The notes beneath the pieces were generated by a model. That model was not told the DNA's origin. It made no database searches and worked only from the letters and a program-made list of their open reading frames with translations. From assembly GCA_039090855.1 (NCBI GenBank), contig CM077011.1, forward strand, positions 28,797,001-28,861,000: a DNA stretch of 64,000 nucleotides, read 5' to 3'. The DNA is from Macrothele yani (Eukaryota; Arthropoda; Arachnida; Araneae; Macrothelidae). The translations under genes were made by a program, and so were the position numbers. This document shows positions 57,527 through 64,000 of this stretch, piece after piece; positions within the stretch are counted from its first letter, which is position 1, and each line of letters starts with the position of its first letter.

Positions 57527-58110
57527 CGCTTTCCAACTGTAGGTTGAAGATGCGTATATGCTCCAGCTTTGTCCGTCTGTCTTTCTGTCTGTCCGCAAGA
57601 TAGCTCGCGTAAAAATGGTTCGATTTCGATGAAATTTTAGTATGTGGTAGGGGACAACCTGGAGATGAACCGTATTGAAAATGGTCGAAATGAGGTCAAA
57701 GGTCAGGACATAGGAGAGGGATCCACTCCATCGCCCTTATGCGTCATAACTTACATAAAAATGTTTCGATTGCGACGAAACTTTATCGTGTTGTTCCGGA
57801 AGTATACTTAACCGGTTCTGTTGAATATCACCGAAATAGGGTCAAAGGCCAGAGCACAGGAGCGAGATTTATTCAACAACCATTATCCTCATAACTTGCC
57901 TAAAAGAGCTTCTATTGCGAAAGAACGTTAGTATGTTGTTCCGAAGGTATACTGAACCAATTCTGCTGAATATCATATAAATGGGGTCAAAGGTCAGGGC
58001 ACAGGAGCAAGATTTATTCCACAGCCATTATCCTCATAACTTGAGCAATGATTTCTAGTATGTTGGAACGTATCATAATCAATGCATTGAATGATTTTAT
58101 TAACTTGTTA
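57527..58110 (+). repeat. DR1-bearing repeat family, copy e
   Basis: Starts CGCTTTCCAACTGTAGGTTG. It has three units with AGGTCAAAGGTCA (57693), GGGTCAAAGGCCA (57839) and GGGTCAAAGGTCA (57984), and ends with the shared ATCATAATCAATGCATTGAA flank. Confidence 0.85.
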
Positions 58111-58275
58111 TTAATTGACTTTGGCTTCCGTGGAGGCGTTATTTAATTTTCGTCTTTTTCAAAAATTATTCATTCCGGGCGGTGCAACTATCATTGCTGA
58201 ATTGTCCTCTGTTCGCTGCGTATTTTGCATTCATCACTTTACTGCTACGACCAACCGTTCCTTTTTCTAATTTAG

Positions 58276-58504
58276 GGTGGCCGTCCCGGTGGCGCAGTGG
58301 TCTAAGGCGATGGCCTCTGATCATTCGTCCGAAAGGGGTCCGGGTTCGAATCCCGGTGAGGCATGGATGTTGTGTTTGTCTTACGGCACTAGCTCTGTCC
58401 CTTTCCCTGGAACCAGTGACCCTAAATTATAGATGGGCGACTGCTTATACCTCATTGAGTTGCTCACGGTGGTCGTTAAACCTCGAATCAAAAAAAAAAA
58501 AAAA
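58276..58504 (+). repeat. SINE (family 2)
   Basis: GGTGGCGCAGTGGTCTAAGG, B box GGTTCGAATCCCGG and a poly-A tail are intact. It abuts a reversed copy with no gap. Confidence 0.9.
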
Positions 58505-58643
58505 ATTAGGGTCACTGGCTCAAGGGAAGGGAGAGAGACAGTGCCGTAAAACAAACACAACTTCCGTGCCTCTCTGGGATTCGAACCCGGACTCAACTCG
58601 GATGAATGATAATAAGCCAGCGCTTAGACCACTGCGCTAGGTT
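58505..58643 (-). repeat. SINE (family 2), truncated reverse copy
   Basis: It starts abruptly at TTAGGGTCACTGGCTCAAGG, so the last 70 bp or so and the poly-A of this copy are missing; the tRNA-like end (complement CGCAGTGGTCTAAGCGC) is present. It is joined tail-to-tail to the preceding SINE. Confidence 0.85.
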
Positions 58644-59038
58644 GATATAGCTTCAATGTAATAGATTTTAAACTCCTGTCTAAAGACGAGCACTGAAGAA
58701 TTCTATGCAATTTTTTTTGTTTCGAGGAATTAGTGGAATTAATCATTAAAACCTCTCTTGACAGTTTTGGGTCTTTTCGACGCACTGAGAACAGATGTGA
58801 TACATCATTTTGAATCACCCCTTGCAATAAATTGATTAGTTGCGCAATTAAATTCTCTTGAGATCAGATACATGGAAAAGCTCTCACTATAAGGTGCTCG
58901 AATAAATATTCTTACCATTAGTTTTGCGCTCCTCAAGTTGATTCGGAAGTTACTTCATTCGGTATCGAAACCTTCCCTTATCTGAAGACACATGTTTTCA
59001 CTTAACAAGGTCAACAATGCACCGTCCACAGCAACAGG

Positions 59039-59070
59039 TATAAAAACATGGCAAGTAATTTCAGCTCACC
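59039..59070 (+). promoter_or_regulatory. Candidate TATA-type core promoter
   Basis: TATAAAA at 59039-59045 lies 59 bases before the ATG at 59098. An initiator-like CTCACCA is centred on A59068, 29 bases from the first T of the TATA box, which is the usual spacing. It would give a 5' leader of about 30 bases. Confidence 0.4.
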
Positions 59071-59097
59071 AGGTGCGCACAATTATAAGCATTGAAT

Positions 59098-59238
59098 ATG
59101 TCTGCTATAGAGAGTATGCGTCTTGGAGGATATTGTGAACATTTGACAACTTGTGTTCAAGGTAAATGTACAGTGGAAGAAACATTTTTAAACCTGGTTA
59201 GAGATGGTGACAGAGAGGGACTCGTAGCCTTCCTTCAG
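59098..59238 (+). CDS. First coding exon of a second TRPC-like gene
   Basis: The exon has ATG at 59098, 47 codons and a good donor (CTTCAG/GTACGT), ending in phase 0. An in-frame TAA at 59086 supports the start. The peptide begins MSAIESMRLGGYCEHLTTCV and ends TVEETFLNLVRDGDREGLVA then FLQ. The second part fits the TRPC N-terminal signature before the ankyrin repeats (consensus roughly EExFLxLVExGDxxxVxxLLQ). The first visible TRPC gene already ended at 44373 on the same strand, so this is best read as a neighbouring paralogue whose later exons lie beyond the window. A different ankyrin-repeat gene remains possible because only 47 residues are visible. Confidence 0.6.
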
Positions 59239-59869
59239 GTACGTTCTCTTCAAATTCTGTGATGCAATTGATGTTTAAGACAACAATGTTCCGTTACGAA
59301 GCCATAGAGGTCAGAGGAGAGAATCTTGGTGTTTATCGCAGTTTTGCCCTGTCTTGAGTCTATAATGAAACATGAGTGGTGCGTTTGTCTTATGTGGAGC
59401 AAGTTCTCTCTCCTCTACCGAAGCAGAGGTGTTCCAAATTAGGAAAGGAGTACTCTTTTTACATTCTCAAATGCTCACATTAGTCATAATACGCCAAATT
59501 TAAAAAGAAATTAACGAGAAATAGGGTTACTGATTAAAAATAAAGTGTCGTTATGCTATGTTTGGCATTACTAATGAAGGACGTTTATGTTCTGGGATGT
59601 AGACAGGTTTGGGAATATTTACTAATTGAGCTCAGGATGTTTTCCGAAGATTAAACATGCTTTATCCAGAAACAAAACAAATTCCTAAGGCATTATTTCC
59701 TACTAATTCCGTAATCTTATAGGTCATTCCTATGAGCTCGAAAGAATCTTTAGACCACAGCAAAACTACCGAAGCTTTCCCTACCGAAATAAACCATGTT
59801 GTTTTCTGTTTTGAGCAAATAAGCAACCATAGATACAAGTCGTTTAGATGAGAATAAATTAAGAATCTT
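59239..59869. other. Intron 1 of the second TRPC-like gene
   Basis: Begins with the GTACGT donor; a decayed family-2 SINE may lie at 59360-59450 (GTGCGTTTGTCTTATG). No further exon found. Confidence 0.4.
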
Positions 59870-60136
59870 GTTGTATCATCATTATCATCATCATCATCAT
59901 ATTGTCAATCCACTGCTGGACGAAGGTCTCCCCAAGTTTCTTCCACAAAGGTCTGTCTTGTGCCAGTCTCCTCCATGCTACTCCCACATACTTTCGAATT
60001 TCATCCACCCATCTCCTATGTGGTCTTCTTCTTGGCCTTTTCCTGTCCCTTGGAATCCAGTCTAAAATTTCGGCTGCACATCGTTGGTTCTGGCAATGTG
60101 TCCAGCCTATTGCCATTTCAGGGATTTTACTCTGAT
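59870..60136 (-). mobile_element. RTE LINE 3' end
   Basis: Minus-strand translation AAEILDWIPRDRKRPRRRPH, then RRWVDEIRKYVGVAWRRLAQ and FVQQWIDN matches the C-terminus of the RTE copies. A (GAT)n tail lies at 59873-59900. Only about 270 bp remain, a typical 5' truncation. Confidence 0.88.
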
Positions 60137-60199
60137 CATGATGATGAGTAACTGTGGTGTGAAAATTTAATATCAGGAATGCAAAAAACAATATGCGCA

Positions 60200-61200
60200 T
60201 ATCTGCGCGCTAGCAGCTACTGCCACCTTCCAAGCAATCCCGTTCCGCAGCTGTTCATTTAAGTTCGACACTGTTACCATTGCTGGAGACATACCTGGAA
60301 CTCTGTTTCTGGAATACTCTTGAGTTCGTTTGTCGTGTTATGCCGAATGTCAGACATTTCTGAAAATCTTCGTCTTTCCATGGCAGTTTTAATTTTTGGG
60401 AAGAACCCAGAAACCACAAGGGGATTAAGTCAGGTGAATAGGATGGAAGATCCAATTTGGTCATTGATTTTTTAGCTAGGAAATCGCAAGCAATAAGCGT
60501 ATCATGCCTTGGGGCATCGTCATGATGGATGATTTATTTGCCAGACTACAGTTCAGCTCTTCTCCTTCGGACAGAATCCCGTAACCTTTTCAACACCTCT
60601 AAATAGCATTGTTGGTTGACCGTTTGTTCAATGAATTCGTGGTGAACTATCTATCCCCTTGTGATTGGAAAAACACACAAGTATGGTCTTGAATTGCGAG
60701 TGTGACATGAGTGCATTTTTCTGCTCTTATGCCACTCAAAGACACTTGACTTTTTCATACCATTCTCACCACTTTAGATAGGTCTAACGTTTTAGTTGCA
60801 CTTTTACCGATCTTCAGACTTAATCTGATGTTAATGCGCTGCTGTAAATTTCTATCACTCATTTTCACCTCAAATCTCACACACAGACTTTTTTTTTTTT
60901 TTTGGTTGGAGGTTTAACGACCACCGTGAGCAACTCAATGGGCTATAAGCGGTCGCCGGTCCCTAATTTAGGGTCACTGGTTCCAGGGAAGGGAGAGGGC
61001 CAGTGCCGTAAGACAAACACAACATCCATGCCTCACCGGGATTCGAACCCGGACCCCGTTCAGACGAATGATCAGAGGCCATCGCTTAGACCACTGCGCC
61101 ACCGGGGTGGCACACAGACTTGCACTGCTTTCGCAACTTCTCACTCACAAATCGCTCTAATGGTCTACGGTTAACGTATGTCCTACTTGAAACATGTCCA
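60200..61200 (-). mobile_element. mariner-like element interrupted by a SINE
   Basis: Minus-strand frames give the mariner start (MSDRNLQQRINIRLSLKIGK), middle scraps, and FLAKKSMTKLDLPSYSPDLI with KLKLPWKDEDFQKCLTFGIT at 60255-60480. SYSPDL corresponds to the YSPDLAPxDF block; the following Asp region is altered. Stops and frame changes are many, and outer ends are uncertain. A SINE sits at 60891-61110. Confidence 0.7.
60891..61110 (-). repeat. SINE (family 2) with 11-bp target duplication
   Basis: It starts with poly-T, contains GGTTTAACGACCACCGTGAG and the B box complement GGGATTCGAACCCGGA, and is flanked by CACACAGACTT at 60880-60890 and 61111-61121. Inserted into the mariner-like element. 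Confidence 0.93.
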
Positions 61201-61817
61201 GACACGCATAGGCACGTTAGTTTTCCCGCATCGCCACAAGGGCGACACTAGGCAATCATCCTGGGAATTAAATTTTCTCACCTCATAGCTTCAAATTTTT
61301 TCCGCGGGTAATCTTTAAATACACCACAGAGCAATTTCAGAAAAAAATTAATCTTATTATTGAACGTGAATTTTTTTCCGTAAATAAATTGAAATCTTTT
61401 AAAATAGCCCCAGAATCAGTTCTTGTAGGTAACATGCCTTGCGACAGAGCATCAAAGACATTTCAAAAGGCCAACTTATAACAAATCTTCAATGTCGTGT
61501 ACTGTGTAAAGGTAAGTGTTCTGTGATATCGCCGTAAGAGCACTGATATCTCACGATGTAGTCAAGATACTTTTCAAATCACTTTATTCTGAGCAATAAA
61601 GCAGAGCTATGGTTACATGAGCCTGGGCAACACCATGCCAGGAAAAAAATAACAAACGTAATAGATGTATATATACAAGCACAAATATATACAATACGAG
61701 CAGAAGAAGGCACATATAAATATAACAGTAGGCTGTGACTGCGCCAGGAAATAACAAAGGATTTATGTGTACATACATGGAATGAGCGCAATTTACAAGA
61801 TGGATATGACAGATATA

Positions 61818-63213
61818 CACTTCAGGCCACCCAAAATGCAACACCAAGAAGGAAGCATCCGATTGGCCTGAAATTCGCAGCACGCGTCGCCCGCGAGAGG
61901 ACATGCAAACGATTAGCATTGCAGGGCATTTGCAAATCATGTGGGCCCGGCACTCCACCGAGAAGTACTATAAAAAGGGTGCACAGAAGACGGGGTGTAA
62001 GTAGTGGAAGTGTGTTGTGCAGCCGGACCTGTGCGTGGGAAACTTCCTGATGCCTCGTCGCAGAATACGGCAGTCATTCTAGCACGTTTCGGAGTTCGAC
62101 AGAAAACGAATAGTGGCTTATCGCGACAGCGGTATATCGTACCGAGACATCGGCACCCGTGCGGGACGACATCCAGCCGCAGTGAGGCGAGTATGGATTC
62201 GGTGGGTGCAGGAGGGACGGACGTACCGACGTGAGCGATTACCGCAGCCGCGGCGCACCACCGAACGAGTGGACCGGCATGTCGTGCGGCGGGTATTGGC
62301 GGCTCGCACCGCCACATCACGAACGTTAGCGCAGGAATTAGGGTGTGTTGCGCAACAACCTGTGTTAGCACGTACCGTTCAACGTCGTCTGCAGGAGCGG
62401 GGACTTGTCGCACGGCGCCCATTGCTCCGATTACCATTGACGTTACACCACCGGCGAGTGCGGTGGCAGTGGGCCGTTGAACGCCGCACCTGGACTACGG
62501 AATGACACGACATTGCCTTCTCCGACGAATCCACACCACGATGGTCGGATCCGCGTGTGGCGGCACCGCGGCGAGAGACTGTATGACGCCTGCATTATGC
62601 ATCGCCATACTGGTCCGTCGCCTGGCGTTATGGTTTGGGGCGCTATTGGATATGACACCCGCACCCCTCTAATACCCATCGCCGTTACACTCAACAACCA
62701 CAGCTACATCTCCGACGTTTTGGAGCCTGTAATCCTCCCTTACTTGCAGAACCTGCCAGCGGCCACGTTTCAACAGGACAATACGCGCCCGCACGTGGCA
62801 CGCATCGTGCAACAATTCTTCACGGCCCACCAAGTGTCACTGCTGTCGTGGCTCGCCTGTTCTCCCGATATGTCGCCCATCGAACACGTCTGGTCGCTTA
62901 TCGGCAACCGAGTGGCCCGGCAAGCACCACCCGCGGCTACGCCTGATGAACTGTGGCAACGCGTGGAAGCAGCCTGGACCGACATACCCCAAGCCCACAT
63001 CCAAGCCCTCTTTCGTTCGATGCCGCGGCGTGTAGCGGCCGTTATTGCCAGCCATGGGGGCCACACGAACTATTGATGTCTGCGTGTTCCGCAAGTCGCA
63101 CGGGCCTGTAAGCTCAATCGTTTCATCTTTGTATCTGTTGTTATGTGTCCAGTAAATCTGGCTTTGCTATCTCGTGTCCTTCTTGGTGTTGCATTTTGGG
63201 TTGGCCAGCAGTG
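61818..63213 (+). mobile_element. GC-rich Tc1-like (DD34E) transposon
   Basis: Terminal repeats CACTTCAGGCCACCCAAAAT and complement of TTTGGGTTGGCCAGCAGTG, flanked by TA, 1396 bp. It is the better-preserved relative of 4154-5552. Confidence 0.94.
62050..63076 (+). pseudogene. Tc1-like DD34E transposase, lightly damaged
   Basis: ATG 62050 starts MPRRRIRQSF, a TAG (CAG in the sister copy), then HVSEFDRKRIVAYRDSGISY. The two helix-turn-helix regions, RRLQERGLVARRPLLRLPLT, and FSDES (first Asp) follow. A TGA at 62503 replaces the Trp of TEWHD, and a short deletion near 62535 shifts the frame. In the second frame RIRVWRHRGERLYDACIMHR leads to FQQDNTRPHVARIV (second Asp) and CSPDMSPIEHVW with Glu 34 residues on, ending SHGGHTNY at 63076. 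All three catalytic acids survive. Confidence 0.92.
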
Positions 63214-64000
63214 TATTTACAGAACGAATAAAATATGCTATAATAAGCAGAAGCGTCATAACAGGACAGCACTACGGCTGTAATACGTAGAATAAATAAG
63301 TAAAACTCCATATTCAAAACGCAGTAGAGAAATGGTGCAAACAGATAATATGAGTATACACAATATATAGCTTCAGGGCTGAAACGGGAGCAGTACAATC
63401 AAGAGGACATCAAAGTCACAGTCCTATGAACTCTGAACAGGGAATGTATGTACAACATTTTCAAAAGTAGTATGTGAATAGTGCAAACAGAAAAGATAAA
63501 AATGCATAACGTATAGCTGCAGGGTTGAAACATGAACAATACAATGAAAGGTTAGGGAAAGCACTGTAATATGAACACTTAACGGGAGATGTATGTACAG
63601 CATATGCAAAGGCCATATATAAATAGTGCAGACTAAAAATAAAGGAAATCACAGCGATCAGCGCCAGGGCCAAAATAGGTACAGTACAAAAATTAGGTTA
63701 ACGTAAACACAGTAAGATGCACATCATACGGGGTGGTATGTACTCTGATATACCAACAAAAACAAAAGAAATAGAAACAGATTGGTGTCGGAAGCATAGA
63801 TTCATATCCAAACTGTTGTAAAGAACACAATGCAAGTAATACAAATAAAAGATGGGTACGTACAAATCTGGACAAAAGTATGGATGAACAAGATAGTGCA
63901 AAGTTTAAATAAAACTGTGTGACCAAAAACAGCTAAAGCTATGATAAATATCACTGTATGCAGGTAGGCTGAACCAGAAGGTGGTGTGAGGAAATAAGGA

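Larger units (their letters stand above)
61590..63960. repeat. Diverged ~147-bp tandem repeat, split by a Tc1
   Basis: GTGCAAACAG at 63333 and 63480 and GTGCAGAC at 63627 mark units about 147 bp apart, with shared ATGTATGTACA, GCTGCAGGG and AGTACAAT-type words. Similar words occur at 61650-61810, left of the Tc1, so the array probably continued before that insertion. Confidence 0.55.

Noticed and set aside
58182..58640. 152-residue ORF across 58182-58640
   Set aside because: It is read across two SINEs and a poly-A tail (KKKK), so it is not a gene.

Overview
The window is eukaryotic nuclear DNA, most likely from an arthropod. Support: spliced exons with GT/AG borders and introns of 6 to 13 kb, an AT-rich background, many Tc1/mariner transposons with TA target duplications, tRNA-derived SINEs, an RTE-type LINE with an ATG-rich 3' tail, and Penelope-type GIY-YIG remnants. 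I cannot fix the species. There are no bacterial genes, operons or CRISPR arrays.

Two host loci can be supported. (1) The 3' half of a TRPC-family cation channel gene runs on the + strand in four exons (14718-14955, 24270-24464, 30956-31021, 44161-44373). They cover the pore/S6, the TRP box (EWKFA), the proline-rich turn and the C-terminal helix. All three internal junctions are in phase 0. The upstream exons were not found. (2) A first coding exon (59098-59238), with a TATA box just upstream, encodes a peptide like the N-terminus of TRPC channels before the ankyrin repeats. It suggests a second TRPC-like gene head-to-tail behind the first. A possible terminal exon of an unrecognised gene lies antisense in the third visible intron (40693-40955).

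The rest is repeats and mobile DNA. 0-9.4 kb: five Tc1/mariner elements (132-1855, 2287-3799, 4154-5552, 6043-6995, 7853-9386) and a SINE. 9.5-13.4 kb: a 33-bp satellite of about 117 units with no indel. 14-16 kb: SINEs and a short LINE tail. 17.4-21.7 kb: a pogo-like element split by a long-TIR element, a Penelope fragment and a Tc1. 22.3-23.2 and 51.9-52.9 kb: two inverted copies of an unfamiliar element with a small basic ORF. 25.6-26.8 kb: eight units of about 150 bp, each with a CTCF-like core. 29-32.2 kb: two transposons. 33.5-39.3 kb: three RTE copies, one near full length. 42.3-43.9 kb: a Penelope remnant and a Tc1. 45.5-47 kb: an E-box tandem array and a 55-bp tandem array. 47.5-51.7 kb: three transposons. 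53.2-58.1 kb: a repeat family carrying nuclear-receptor DR1-like motifs. 58-61.2 kb: SINEs, an RTE 3' end and a mariner. 61.6-64 kb: a diverged tandem repeat split by a GC-rich Tc1.

All recognisable transposases carry stops, frameshifts or deletions, so none looks autonomous. Nested insertions with target duplications give a relative order of events. The most interesting signals are the probable TRPC tandem pair and three repeat families that spread evenly spaced transcription-factor-like motifs (CTCF-like, DR1, CACGTG) through and around the channel gene.
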